Notes: a model not told the origin generated them from the sequence alone. Shown: positions 37,601 through 47,856, counted from the stretch's first letter. The stretch: DNA of 64,000 bases from Lycium barbarum (GCF_019175385.1 NC_083345.1:14284027-14348026); one strand, 5' to 3'. Program-made: numbers and translations.

Positions 37601-39383
37601 GCTTACTCAAAAACCACATTTTCTTCCTTGGGTTTTCTTGAAGCCTTGTTGGAGCAATTAAGTACCTATCTTGAAAGTGTCCTGAGGCTTTGACTCTTCT
37701 CCCGACTTTCCAAGTCCAAATATCACCTGGATTTGGCCAATCTACAGGAGCATAAGGTAACCCTTCTCCTGACTCCAATAATGCAACAGGCCTTAGTTGA
37801 AAACCATCCGTTTCTTTTGGAGTCATGCAGACATTGTTTGTCTCAGATGTGCTAATCTTCTCGCCATCTTCCACTATGAACATGATAAAGATACTGAATT
37901 AATTTTATTTTTTTATGAGTATGATACACTAAGATCTATATATAAAACATGACTTAGAAAGTGCTTTGAACTATTTGATGCATAATGAGGTGCTGGATTA
38001 TCAAATTCATGCACTTCCTTCTGTGTAACTTGAAAGAAATGCACAACACAGATTATGTTCAAGAATCCTGATATGGAAACTGGAGAACTATCTATGCTGA
38101 AGAAATACAGTAAAGTGAATATCGCGGACTATCTCCCGTTATTCTAATACAATGTATTGCTAATTGTAAATTAAAAAAAACTGGCAATCAAGAAGCCAGC
38201 CAAGAGAAAAGAACCACGATTATGAAAAGAACTATTAGTTTTATTCTTATAATTGATAGTAAAAGCCAGAATACACTGCACTACAGCTATGAGAGAACCA
38301 AACGAAGTTCATCCATTGTTTAAAAAAGATAGACAAAAATCAAGAGACCTGCAAAATTTGAATGTTGTACACAAGTGAGAGACTAGAGATTTGAAACAGA
38401 AAATATAAAACCAAACAGTACCCATTTTCTCCCTAATTAGCACCTTAAAGGCAGATCAATTAACAGTATTATTCATCACATTGTGCATTTAGATTTGTGC
38501 AAAAGGTGCCAAAATATGTGTACTCTTTCCAAATTAATAGTCTTGTTTTACTTTCTGATAGTAAAACTTAAACATCTTATCTTTAATCAAAGAAACATTT
38601 CTGTGCCACAATTTTGCACACTTATATAGTATATGTAGCTTCTAGATATTTAAGCATTGTTTCAAAAGATCAAAAAAAATTTGTCTCAATTTAAAATTAG
38701 TCAGACTACCCATAAACATCCAAGACATCAGACAACTCACAACAGTACATTCAATGTGGAAAAAGGGCGTGTAAACTGTGCGTTAGATGGTTTGCAACAT
38801 GACCAAAAATGAAAGATTTTTTTTTTTTTAGACAATGGTGGCCGGATCGGCTTATGTGCACCTAGATTATTCCACTCGTACTGCTACCTCCTACCAACAC
38901 ACGTACCGGGTAAGTCTGCACATCAAAGCTTAGACAGATAAGAAGAAATCACCTACTCACTCCGTCCACTATACTAAAAACATATGTCCACTTTTACTTA
39001 TCCAGTTTGGAAAATCAAGAGATAATTTACCGTTTTATAGCTATTTTACCCTTATTATTAAGTACCGGTAGTTATTTCCATTTCATTTCCGAATGAGTGA
39101 GATAATAATTAGGGGTGATATAGAAAAGTGCTCTACTCAAAAGCAATAAATCTCCTTTACAATGCATGAGCACATTACCAAGCCACTACCTTTTATTCCT
39201 AAATTTTGATCCTAACTCCATGTCCTTTTTCTTTCACCTTATAAAGAGCAAAAAATATTTCATTTTTTTAGCCCATTTCTCTAATCCTTGTTGAAATCAA
39301 AAGAAGACAAAAATGATCCTTAAATTTACCTGGAAATAAACATGCATTGAACCTGTAGTGGTATCAGAATGGCTAAAAGCAAG

Positions 39384-39417
<34 letters not shown>

Positions 39418-39432
39418 GAAATGAAACTTACT
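31648..39432 (-). CDS. 465-aa plant protein: conserved N-terminal domain plus coiled-coil tail, three exons
   Basis: Coding segments are 39432 (one base), 37873-37478 and 32648-31648. All introns are GT...AG, and the sum (1398 nt) is exactly 466 codons. The start codon would be A from exon 1 joined to TG from exon 2, in context CAACATGG, giving MEDGEKISTS. Residues about 39-56 read LPYAPVDWPNPGDIWTWK, followed by GRRVKASGHFQDRYL, a conserved plant-specific N-terminal domain that I associate only tentatively with a DUF7081-type family. A basic SSRKRK stretch near residue 170 suggests nuclear import. Residues about 325-444 are rich in Lys/Glu/Ala heptads (EIDEKIAVLQSRRAALAKVA), a likely coiled coil. 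Function is unknown. An alternative start at 37883 (MFIVEDGEK) would not need exon 1, but then exon 1 and the acceptor AG would be unexplained. Confidence 0.75.
33461..33693 (+). mobile_element. tRNA-derived SINE in intron 2 of the 465-aa gene
   Basis: Box A-like TGGCCTGGTGG (33474-33484) and box B-like GTTCGAAACCC (33527-33537) sit at the 5' end. The 3' end is AATC followed by a run of nine A. The copies ATAAATGGTGGAATCC at 33445-33460 and 33694-33709 form a 15-16 bp duplication, which fixes both ends. The SINE lies antisense to the host gene. Confidence 0.85.
33970..34432. mobile_element. hAT-like MITE, copy 1 of a related trio
   Basis: The left end GTTTAGGTAAGCTTATAAGC and right-end sequence AGCACTTGATACTTATGAGC show inverted similarity, with CCAAAAGTGCTTATAAG and ACTTATGG-type motifs within. 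Related copies sit at about 35955-36430 and 36424-36930. The right end abuts a Stowaway element, and its duplication was not found. Confidence 0.6.
34435..34670. mobile_element. Stowaway MITE
   Basis: The termini CTCCCTCCGTCCCAATTTAT and its partner AATTGGGATAGAGGGAG are inverted repeats flanked by TA dinucleotides (34433-34434 and 34671-34672). At 236 bp this is the standard Stowaway size and terminus found throughout Solanaceae genomes. It depends on a Tc1/mariner transposase supplied in trans. Confidence 0.9.
34700..34945 (-). mobile_element. SolS-type SINE, minus strand
   Basis: On the minus strand, box A TAGCCCTAGTGG (34924-34913) and box B GGTTCAAATCGC (34879-34868) are followed by the family 3' body (GTGTGCAGAGTTTCTCGG, GGTAGGAGGTTGCATG) and a short A-rich tail. 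The ends are approximate and no duplication was confirmed. It lies in the same orientation as the host gene, within intron 2. Confidence 0.7.
35715..35943. mobile_element. Degenerate Stowaway copy
   Basis: The interior (AGACATTTGTGTGGCTACAA, CATTCTTTTTGGTACAAACT) matches that of the Stowaway at 34435-34670, and the right end reads GGACAAAGGGAGTA. The left terminus has decayed (TTTAGAGCGACTATTTATAA). Confidence 0.7.
35955..36430. mobile_element. hAT-like MITE, copy 2
   Basis: Starts GTTTGGATAAGCTTATAAG and ends TGCTTATCAGCTACTTTCAA followed by AAGCCAAAC, the inverted partner. Interior motifs (CCATAAGTTGGTTACCTCC, TTACCAAACACATCAAC) align with copy 1. Confidence 0.6.
36424..36930. mobile_element. 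hAT-like MITE, copy 3, abutting copy 2
   Basis: Begins CCAAACGGACTCTAAGTTTA and TAAGCTGGTC and ends GCTTGTCAACTACTTTTAAT, then TTAAACCAAACTTG. It shares interior motifs with copies 1 and 2 and touches copy 2 directly, so the two may share a terminus or derive from a tandem insertion. Confidence 0.55.
36931..37477. other. Intron 2 sequence next to the donor, no element recognised
   Basis: Ordinary AT-rich intron sequence of the minus-strand gene up to the donor GTTAGT at 37477. No repeat or RNA gene was seen. Confidence 0.5.
37874..38815. other. Intron 1 of the 465-aa gene, no element recognised
   Basis: AT-rich. The minus-strand acceptor TTCATAG ends at 37874. No open frame or RNA gene of note. 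Confidence 0.5.
38816..38955 (-). mobile_element. SolS-type SINE, 3' fragment
   Basis: Matches the 3' body of the SINE at 34700-34945 (CTACCTCCTACCAACACACG, GTACCGGGTAAGTCTGCACA) with an A-rich tail on the minus strand (38815-38829). The 5' half with the Pol III boxes is missing. It lies in intron 1. Confidence 0.65.
38956..39425. other. Intron 1, proximal part, with a MITE-like start
   Basis: CTCACTCCGTCCACTATACT at 38957 resembles a Stowaway-type terminus but no matching right end was found. An 18-20 base A-run lies near 39397-39415. The intron donor is at its end. Confidence 0.45.
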
Positions 39433-39560
39433 GTTGAGAGTGAGAACTTTAGGCCAAATCGAAGGAAACCCACAATGTTTTTTTTTTTTGTTTGCTGTTG
39501 CAGCTGAGAGAGATGAAGAGAAAGAATTGAGAAGAGATGATCAAGATTAAGAGGTTAATA
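39433..39560 (-). other. Probable noncoding first exon and 5' UTR of the 465-aa gene
   Basis: On the minus strand, pyrimidine-rich leader sequence (CATCTCTTCTCAATTCTTTC, then CATCTCTCTCAGCTGC) runs to CTCTCAACA followed by the donor GTAAGT (39431-39426). There is no ATG between about 39540 and the donor. The transcription start is a guess from composition. Confidence 0.55.
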
Positions 39561-39640
39561 AAGCTGGAATTTTGATGTATAGTACTCTGATGAACTTGAA
39601 TAAAGCTGGAATTTTGATGTATAGTACTCTGATGAACTTG
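39557..39640. repeat. Two-copy 42-bp tandem repeat in the 5' flank of the 465-aa gene
   Basis: AATAAAGCTGGAATTTTGAT begins at 39557 and again at 39599, and both units run through GTATAGTACTCTGATGAACTTG without differences seen. It is close to the presumed transcription start, so copy number might affect expression (inference). Confidence 0.85.
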
Positions 39641-39778
39641 GTCAGAGTGTCAGTGATTAGTGATAAAAGTGCTATTTAATGATCCACGGACTACATTGGG
39701 TTTTAGAGAATTTCATAAACCCAAGAAATGAAATAGGGTAAGAAAAATGTGCAAGTCTTACTTAATGGAGTGTAATTA

Positions 39779-40019
39779 GTTCCTTCCTCCATAATAGGTG
39801 TTCACTTAATTTATTTATTTATTTTAATTTAAAATAATTTTATTTTTTAAAATTTACTCTAGTGAAAAGTGATCAGATTTTAATGCCTTAAGTTAATAGT
39901 GATATGCAAATTTTAATTTAGGATAATTTAGTTGAAATACTTAATTTTTTTCTAAAAGTTAATTTTTCTTAAAGAATATGTTAAAGGCTAAATGAACACT
40001 TATTTTGGATCGGAAAGAG
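39779..40019. mobile_element. Stowaway-like MITE upstream of the 465-aa gene
   Basis: The termini GTTCCTTCCTCCATAATAGG and TGAACACTTATTTTGGATCG plus GAAAGAG are inverted relatives, bounded by TA on each side (39777-39778 and 40020-40021). 241 bp, AT-rich, no coding capacity. Confidence 0.7.
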
Positions 40020-40449
40020 TACTTTAACTCACTTCATTTATGTGACGGGCCCACATTTTCATTTTAGTTCTCAAAAGAATAACTTTTGTATAACTTATAC
40101 TATAAAGTTATACAACTTTGATCATTAAAGTTATATAACTTTCTAAATTTAGAAAAAGTATATTCAAACTCGTCCTTTTAATTTTACTGCTATGCCTTTG
40201 TAGTTACATAATATTTTGGCATACTTAAAAGTTTTAATAATTATACAAATATTATGAATTGCGATTAAAAAAAAAATTCTACCACATAAATTAAAATGAG
40301 GAAGAGTGAAATTCATTAGCTGAGATACTTAAATAAGGAAATATGATCATAAATCTTGCAAATGAAATTAATTAAGGTGAAATTTGTTTACTTTCATTCA
40401 TTATATTGGCCAAAAAGGATTCTTTTTCCAAAGCAAACAATATTCCATT

Positions 40450-40507
40450 ATCTTTTTGGCACGTACAAAAGTAGCCATATCTTTTTGGCACGTACAAAAG
40501 TAGCCAT
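40450..40507. repeat. Two-copy 29-bp perfect tandem repeat
   Basis: ATCTTTTTGGCACGTACAAA plus AGTAGCCAT occurs at 40450-40478 and 40479-40507. The unit contains the ACGT core. Confidence 0.9.
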
Positions 40508-40742
40508 ATGACAATACAACAGCAGACCTAACTAGGAGTATGTTTTCAAGATACAAAATAGCAAATAGAGCTACATTCCCAAATGTCTTTATATACAGCA
40601 TCAACTTCAAGTAACCACTGGGTTGTTTTGTAATTAGTTTTCATTTTCCAATAATGAAATCTATGGCTTTTTCTATAGTTTATCCCCTACACTTCTTTCT
40701 AGATTTACATAATTTTAAGGATGAGTTTCACGCGCTCGGACA

Positions 40743-41350
40743 TGTCACGCCCTGAATCATGGCCTGGGCGTAACACGGTACTCGGTGCCTGACTGCATGT
40801 GACCGAGTGAACCACATGGCTTGCTGAATTATCATGAGGCATACATGAGCGGAAATATAACGTGAAGTGCATGATGAGCTTTTATAAAACATAGTAAGTC
40901 ATAATATTAAACATAAGTACTTGATTAAGTCATGAATGCGGGCAATATCATAAATGAGTCAAACCGCCTAACGAACTCTGGAAGTCTAACATGACACTTG
41001 TCTTGTCTATGAAACCTCTAACATGAGTCTGAAACACGTAACAAACTTGCTGGGACAAGGCCCCCAGCATACCTTTAGATGCAAAACTAAATAAAGAAAG
41101 ACAATGCCGAAATCCCGAATGAGATGGGGCTCACCAATAAGCTGGTACGTGCAGATCCTAATGAGCAGAGGCGTCGTCCTGTAAATCCGTACCTGCATCG
41201 TGAAATGCAGGCCCCCGGGCAATAAAAGGGGACGTCAACACATTGAAGGTACTGGTATGTAAAGCAACTGAAAGAAATAACATGGGACATGGAATAACAT
41301 GATAAGAACTGAAACTGAAAACCTGGACATGAACATGAGCATGAGCATGG

Positions 41351-41394
<44 letters not shown>

Positions 41395-42951
41395 AGTAAA
41401 ACATGATAAGTAGGGAGATCATTTCATAAACCGACAACATGATATCACCACGTAGATACGTGGAGTCTGGTACCTCGCCGGACCAGCAGAGCCCCCATAC
41501 CTTGCCAGGGTATAAGGTGGTAACGTGCCTGATGGATCCATTCAGTGTCAAATTAAGGAAATCGTCCTAATTGGGCGGAGTGATCCTTGTCCTACGGTGG
41601 CTACGTAATTTCAGGCTATCTAAGCCTTCTTGGTAATTCGTGCAACTCCAAAAAACACGAACATGATATAATTGGCTAAGAAGCCCATGATTTTCGTGAA
41701 TTAACTTGTAATTATCTTGTAATCATAATTTCACGAAATAACTTGTAAACATGGTTTCATGAAATAACTTGTAAACATGGTTTCATGAAATAACTTGTAT
41801 TTAGTATGTATGTATCTTGAGTCATGGCATGAAGATAGTTATATAATACAATTGCATGAAAACTTGTAGACATGTAGGATATTCATGAAATAAGCATTTT
41901 TATTTAAAAACATGCATGCAAGAACCCATGAAATACAAGATATGGGTTTTCGTGGATTACAGACGGATTCTCAATAATTATAAAGAAATATTAAGAACTC
42001 AATGATGGAATTATAATAATTCATACATAATATAATCATGGACATGGACCTAGGGTTATCATGAGCATGGTATAGAAACCCTAGTTTTAATATAGAGAGT
42101 CATAATTTATGGATTATGAGGCGTGGGGAAGAACAATGATGTTCCCACGTAGATAGTAACTCTACATACCTGGTAATGCTCCAAACTTGAATCAAAGACT
42201 TTAACTTTGAAAAAGATTTCCAAAATCTTGAATCTTGAACCTTGAGATGGGTTTTCTTGAAAACCCTAAGTTAGGAATGATGATTTCTTATTTAGATTAC
42301 AAGGATATTTATATTAGAATTGACTTGGAATGATTCGAATAGGCTTACCTTGGTGTTCTTGATGATGGGAGAGAATAGAAGGTCGTTCTAGGGCTTGGGG
42401 GTGTGAAGAATGAAGTGAAAATCCCTTAAAACGAAGTTTTAAAATTGCTGTCGGACCCATTTTACGCCCTATTTTACGACCCATAAAAGTTTTACGGACC
42501 GTATATCCCACCGTAAATCAATCACAGTGATTTGGGCTTTCTGGGCCAATTTTACGGCCTAAATCTATGGCCCGTATAATTTTCACGGCCCGTAGATTCC
42601 ACCGTAAATCGACAGAATACTGTTTTAGTAAAACGGGCATAAATTTTTGTACAGATGTTTGTTTTACCTTCATAATATACCGTTGGAAAGGTATTTCAAA
42701 GATCTACAACTTTCAAGAAGTAAATTTTCCCCAATTCCTTACAGATGTTTCCGTATACTCATTTTAATTGAGACATGGTGCAAACTCACTTGAAAACACG
42801 CTCCGTAGGGTAGCTTCCGACTTTCCTTTGCTCAAGGACTCTTCTCATGTCTTGATTGGGTTTCAAACACCATTTATACACTACTCAAATTGGGTTCATT
42901 ATACCCCCGTCTTATGAGTCAAATCTTAGCCCGAATGCCCGAGGTGTTACA
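40743..42951 (-). mobile_element. Solo LTR of a gypsy-like retrotransposon
   Basis: Ends are TGTCACGCCC and GGTGTTACA (TG...CA), flanked by a perfect 5-bp duplication GGACA (40738-40742 and 42952-42956). At 2209 bp it matches in length and content the LTR at 53827-56013, including the motif GGCTAAGAAGCCCATGATTTTC and repeated AACTTGTAAACATGGTTTCATG. No internal region is present, so it arose by LTR-LTR recombination. Orientation is by comparison with the other copy. An (AT)n microsatellite lies at 41354-41389. Confidence 0.9.
41354..41389. repeat. (AT)n microsatellite in the solo LTR
   Basis: About 18 uninterrupted AT units. It generates spurious Ile/Tyr-repeat reading frames. Confidence 0.9.
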
Positions 42952-42956
42952 GGACA

Positions 42957-43970
42957 ATATTAACAAAACTGGCTCGGGCAATATTTACAAAAATGATCTT
43001 AAATGTGGATGGTCTTGAACTTTGACCACACCTGTTTCAGAGGCAAAACTCCAAATATAAAAAGTTTTGACTTTTATTCTTGAAGGTTTACACAAGGGAC
43101 AAGTCAAAGTTAAAACTTCAAGACCACCAATTTACTTGAAGACCACCAATTTGTAAGGTTATCGAGTGTAACCTCACCAGTAGTCATAAAATTTTGGCGA
43201 CCCAAAACAAAACAAAAAAACATTGTTTAACCGCATAATAAGAGATACTAAAATTTACCTTTTCATTAAAAGAAAACGATATACTTGTAATGCACAAATA
43301 TGTTTCTATGATATGTTGGGGTTTTATAAATGAGTGTGAATGGAAAATAAACCATTGTACCTTTTCACGCCTCTTCACTCATTTACTTTGTATGCTATAA
43401 ATATTGATCTTTTTTCAAAATTTTTCCTGACGAAAAATTCTGCAATCTCTCTTCTTTCTGCACAGATAGTAAAATTCTCAGTGCGATTCGACTGATTCCT
43501 TATGTTCTTTGCACACCGGCGTTTGAGGTACCCGCTACATCAGTGACAATAATTCGTTCTATCATGAGAGAAAATAATATGTAACCTTGGGTACTTAAGC
43601 AATTAAGTTCCTTAAGGACACATTGTAAGTTCAGTTGTCTCGAATTTGTTCATTGCTATTTCTTCTTTCTGATTACTTGGTTTTTGTTTTTAAAATATAT
43701 TTTTTGAATACAAAAAAACAACCATCAACATTCTACGGTAGTGGACAGGCCTCTATAAGTAAGAGCTGGAGGTGTCACTCGACGCCAGTTTCCATGAATA
43801 ATATATTCCATGCATGGATATCATGAATATAAATGACACTCCCTAAAAAGAATAAGAATAAAGCATAAGCACTGCCATTTGGTATGGGAAGTAAAATTAA
43901 AAAATAAATAAAAAATAATCATATAGTTCCAGACCCAAACAAATTGTAATTGGACGATACTAATGATACA
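42957..43970. other. Intergenic DNA between solo LTR and tandem duplication
   Basis: No gene recognised. Short direct repeats (AAGACCACCAATTTACTTG followed by AAGACCACCAATTTG near 43119-43155) are present. The rest is AT-rich. Confidence 0.45.
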
Positions 43971-44142
43971 AAGTTTAGCATATGTCACGAAGAAATTGCA
44001 CGGTTAGACCTTTAAATTGACTGGTCTTTAATTGTTGTTCTTTAAAATAGAACTCTAAGTTTAGCATATGTCACGAAGAAATTGCACGGCTAGACCTTTA
44101 AATTGACTGGTCTTTAATTGTTGTTCTTTAAAATAGAACTCT
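43971..44142. repeat. Two-copy 86-bp tandem duplication
   Basis: The unit AAGTTTAGCATATGTCACGA begins at 43971 and at 44057. The copies differ at about one position seen (CACGGTTAGACC versus CACGGCTAGACC), so the duplication is recent. It lies about 370 bp upstream of the VOC gene start. Confidence 0.9.
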
Positions 44143-44512
44143 AACGGGAGATAAAATTCTTTAAAAGATTCGGCATAACTCGTAAAATATTATAATACGA
44201 AAATAAAAATTTATAATCCACGAAAAAATTAGTTATCTTGAGAGGTAAAAATTAAAAACCAGCAAAAAATAGGGACAAAAGTGCAAATGACCCATATGCC
44301 ACAGATGATCAAATGATAATCCAAGTTCCACTTCAAATCAAAATTAAAGAGGCAGCTTGATAGAAGCCAAATGTTCCAGTTATTTCCATCAACCCACCAA
44401 AATGACGACCTATTAGTTGATTAAGCAAAGCGCATAAGTACGGAAGTACCCATCGAGAATACACTCCAACACCAACGTAATAGAATTCTCCAACACCAAC
44501 GTAGTAGAAAAA

Positions 44513-46612
44513 ATGGCAGCACAAGGAACATGCCTTAATCATGTCTCCCGAGAATCCTCTGATATCAAACGTCTCGCCCAATTTTACATTGAGGTTGTAA
44601 TTTTTCTGTTTAATAAAGACAAAATTAACAAAAATTTAAGACGTAGTAGTTAATTAATTTTTTTTTTTTTTTTTGATGAAAATGGGTTGTGGGTGTTTTT
44701 TTTTGGCAGATATTTGGGTTTGAGAAAGTTGAAGCACCAAGATTTGAATTTGATGTGATATGGTTGAAACTGGCACCATCTTTCTATCTTCACCTTATTG
44801 AGAGGGACCCAAATACGAAGCTTCCAGAAGGTCCATGGAGTGCCACGTCAGCCGTTGCTGACCCGAAGAATCTGCCCAGAGGTCACCATGTCTGCTTCTC
44901 CGTCTCCAATTTCGATTCTTTTGTTCAGACCCTCAAGGTTTAATTAATTCTCTATTTCCCCCCTAATTAATTGTTGAGTATTAGATTTTTCCTGTTTCTT
45001 GATGATTATGTGAAAATGTGGATGTCAAAGTTATGGTATCATCCTTAATTTGATGGGTTTTTTTATTCCTTTTCTTTTTTCTTTTACCCTTATGGATGAT
45101 GTTAGTTCTTGTAGTGGAAATTTGAAAATAAGATTGTGTAAATGAGGTTCCTTTGAATGAGATATGTGAAGGGCCATATAGGAAGATGTGTTGATTAATT
45201 AAAATGTTGCTTCTTTGAGGTTTACCAAGGGGATTGGAGTTGTTCTACTTACTATTGAATCAAGTCTTTCTTGTTTTATTTGTTGGGAGTATTTAAAAGA
45301 AATGCATTAGGTTCTTCTTTACTGTGAGCTGAGGTGTAGCAATTGAAAATGTTGAATTGGTATTACAGGCAACAGTGTGTTAAGAGCATGAATCGTAGTT
45401 TTAGACTAGTGTGTTAAGACCAGTGTGTTAAAAGTTGAATTGGTATTACAGGCAATAATGTCATGTGCTGATAGCTAATTTTCTGTTTGCTTAGCTATAG
45501 CTGTAGTAGTGTTAGATAATGTTAATGAGAGCATGAATCGTAGACCAGTGTCTAGTGTCCAAGAACTTTTTTAATACTGGAGTTTATAAGGGTCAATATC
45601 AAAAACATAACTTAATGTTGGATTACCCAAGATCAAAGGCATGCCCATTGACAGAGCTACGGCCGTATTTGTTCTAGATAATGTTATCACGAGCGTGCAG
45701 TATCTAATGTTCAAGAATTTCTTTAGTGATGAAGTAAGGGTCAATATCAAAAACTAAACTTGATATGGATTTGCCAAGATTAAAGGCATATCCATTGACA
45801 GAGCTATAGCTGTATTTGTTTAAGATAATGTTAACACAAGCATGAATTAATGAAACTTTATAAGGATAACTATAAAAACCAAAACTTGATATGGATTTGC
45901 CAAGATCAGATGCATTTGCTAGTTGTTACATTAGACTCGTTTCTTTCTTGATTTTGAGTTATCCATGACTAATGGATCTAGCCCATCACTGCTTTTCTCT
46001 TAACTTTGCCATTTAGGAGAAAGGAATTGAAGTTCACGAGAGGACCCAACCGGATGGAAAGACCAAACAACTCTTCTTCTTTGATCCAGATGGTGAGATT
46101 TTCCTTTTATTTATATATGCTAATAGCACACTGCTTCCAAGGTAATAGTGCTTTTAAGTGTATGAAATTGGATGACTATCTACTCAACCTCAGAGAAGAA
46201 AAAACATGAAAAATGGTGTTCTTTATACTCCTTTGAGTCTCTTAACCTGATGTCCGTGCTAGTCTATCAGATTCTTCGCAGCTCTGCCCCTGATTAGGTG
46301 AATTTTTTGAAGTTGAACTAGCAAAGGTTTGAGGGACTTGAGACTTAGCTCACAAGTCCAAGTCCTGCCCCATGTGAATTAATCCTAGTATTTAAGTGGA
46401 GAAGGTAGAGGGCCGGTCCATTATCCCCGAGCTTTAAAGATTGCAGTTGGTCCTAAGAGTTTGCCCCAAACGGATTTCTTGGTCATCAAATTTTTAGTTT
46501 TTTTCTTTGAGATTGGTAAATTACCTGTAGCCGGAGTTTCAATTCAGTAATATGTGGTTCTCAATCTGCAGGAAATGGTTTGGAGGTGAGCAGTGCGGCT
46601 CCTCTCTCCTGA
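44513..46612 (+). CDS. Glyoxalase/VOC-fold (lactoylglutathione lyase-like) protein, four exons
   Basis: Exons are 44513-44593, 44710-44937, 46017-46092 and 46572-46612, all with GT...AG introns. Their sum (426 nt) gives 141 residues. The first exon encodes MAAQGTCLNHVSRESSDIKR, the second contains LAPSFYLHLIERD and GHHVCFSVSNFDSF, the third and fourth give TKQLFFFDPDGNGLEV. His10, Glu58, His87 and Glu133 sit where the four metal ligands of the vicinal-oxygen-chelate fold are expected. Relatives are plant glyoxalase I-like proteins that act on glutathione or small-molecule substrates in the cytosol. This one-domain size fits the GLYI-like group rather than the two-domain glyoxalase I, and its substrate cannot be stated. 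The 5' UTR holds a 24-bp-period repeat CTCCAACACCAACGTA (44464 and 44488). Confidence 0.9.
45530..45910. repeat. Imperfect tandem repeats in VOC intron 2
   Basis: GGGTCAATATCAAAAAC recurs with a spacing of about 148 bp (45590 and 45738), together with CCATTGACAGAGCTA and GATAATGTTA; a third partial unit ends near 45910 with TTGATATGGATTTGCCAAGA. The units have diverged. Confidence 0.7.
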
Positions 46613-47849
46613 ACAGTGACCAAACACTTGGTCTCGTGTACTTTGTAGCCATAAGTTTTAGAGTACAATAAACCCACAGGCCATAGGAAACATTAGCTCG
46701 GATGATGACCTTGTGTAAATTTGCCTATTGGTATGAAAATACTTGTGTTTACTTATGCTTTCTCTTTGCAATTGCCTCCAAGAAGCTTGTACTCTGATTG
46801 TAGCCAGTGCAAAATGACTCCAAATTGATAGCGTAAGGAATGTATGTATGTAGATCGATCTCTCAATAAGACAATACCAGTGGAGTAAGTCAGTACTTAG
46901 TAATAATAGCTACTGAGAGAGATTTATGCTGTAGTTCAATAGCCATGATTGTCTTGTTAACCTTATCAACAAGAAACTGATAGATATTAGCAGTGATTAG
47001 TGATTACTGATTACTAAGAAATTTGACAGAAGCTGAAAAATTGAATTCTGCTTTGGCTTTTCTGTCCAATGCTGGAAGTTCATATAACTTTTGTGATTAG
47101 CTGCAACATCCACAACCATATACTCCTAAGACGTATTGAAATGATAAACTAGTTTAAAATTACTTACCCGATCGTCAAAAATAGTTTTTATAGTTAGACT
47201 TATCTGTTTCAAGTCGCGTAACAAAAATGAATTGACAAAGATGAAGCAAAAATGAAGTCGTGTAAAGAAATGAATTGACCAATATGAAGCAAGATTGCGC
47301 ATCTTTCTCGGCTATGATCACTGATCATGTGTACTATATGTCATCAGAGTTTATATCTGATAGGTTTATCGGCTTGCGTGATATTATAACTCAATTCATA
47401 AAATTAACAAGAAAAAATAAATGATAGCAAATGTTTGCTCCCTCCCATAATTAGTTAAAGAGAGCTGGCATAAAAATGCAAAAATAGATGTATACCATCG
47501 AGTTATTCCTTTGTTGTTAATCATTTTACTTGATTTAAGATAAAAAGAGTTTCAGACTTGCTTATATAGCAAAATTAATTACGTGAACTAACAATTAAGG
47601 TCTCGTTCAAAGTTGTAATCCTGATTATAACCATCAATCTGATTTTTTTAATAACCAGTTAGTAATGAAGACTGCTAATAATCGAAGCTAAACACGATTT
47701 CTTAGTGACGTAACATTCTCATACTCCAGTTTAGTACTCACCAAGTACACTTCCCAGTAAGTTATCTTGACTATTCAAGAACATTCGAAGTCACAAATAT
47801 TAGTCACCGTTCCTGCTTACAAAGTCCGCCACGTTTGCACAGAATTGCA
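46613..47849. other. VOC 3' UTR and intergenic region
   Basis: An AATAAA signal lies at 46667-46672, 55 bp beyond the VOC stop. The rest, up to the LEA promoter, has no recognised gene or element. Confidence 0.5.
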
Positions 47850-47856
47850 ACGTGTC
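47850..47856 (+). promoter_or_regulatory. ABRE-like element upstream of the LEA gene
   Basis: ACGTGTC matches the abscisic-acid response consensus ACGTGKC. A second ACGT core (GCCACGTTTG) lies about 20 bp upstream near 47828, and a TATA-like AATATATGAA at 47921 lies about 85 bp before the ATG. ABA and seed-maturation control is the known pattern for this gene family; use of this site is inferred. Confidence 0.55.

Noticed and set aside
41087..41551. 154-residue minus-strand open frame with an Ile-Tyr repeat
   Set aside because: It reads through the (AT)n tract and the body of the solo LTR; composition is not protein-like and it has no homology features.
44333..44581. Minus-strand 82-residue frame at the VOC first exon
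   Set aside because: Antisense shadow of exon 1 and its 5' UTR; the plus strand has the family protein and splice sites.
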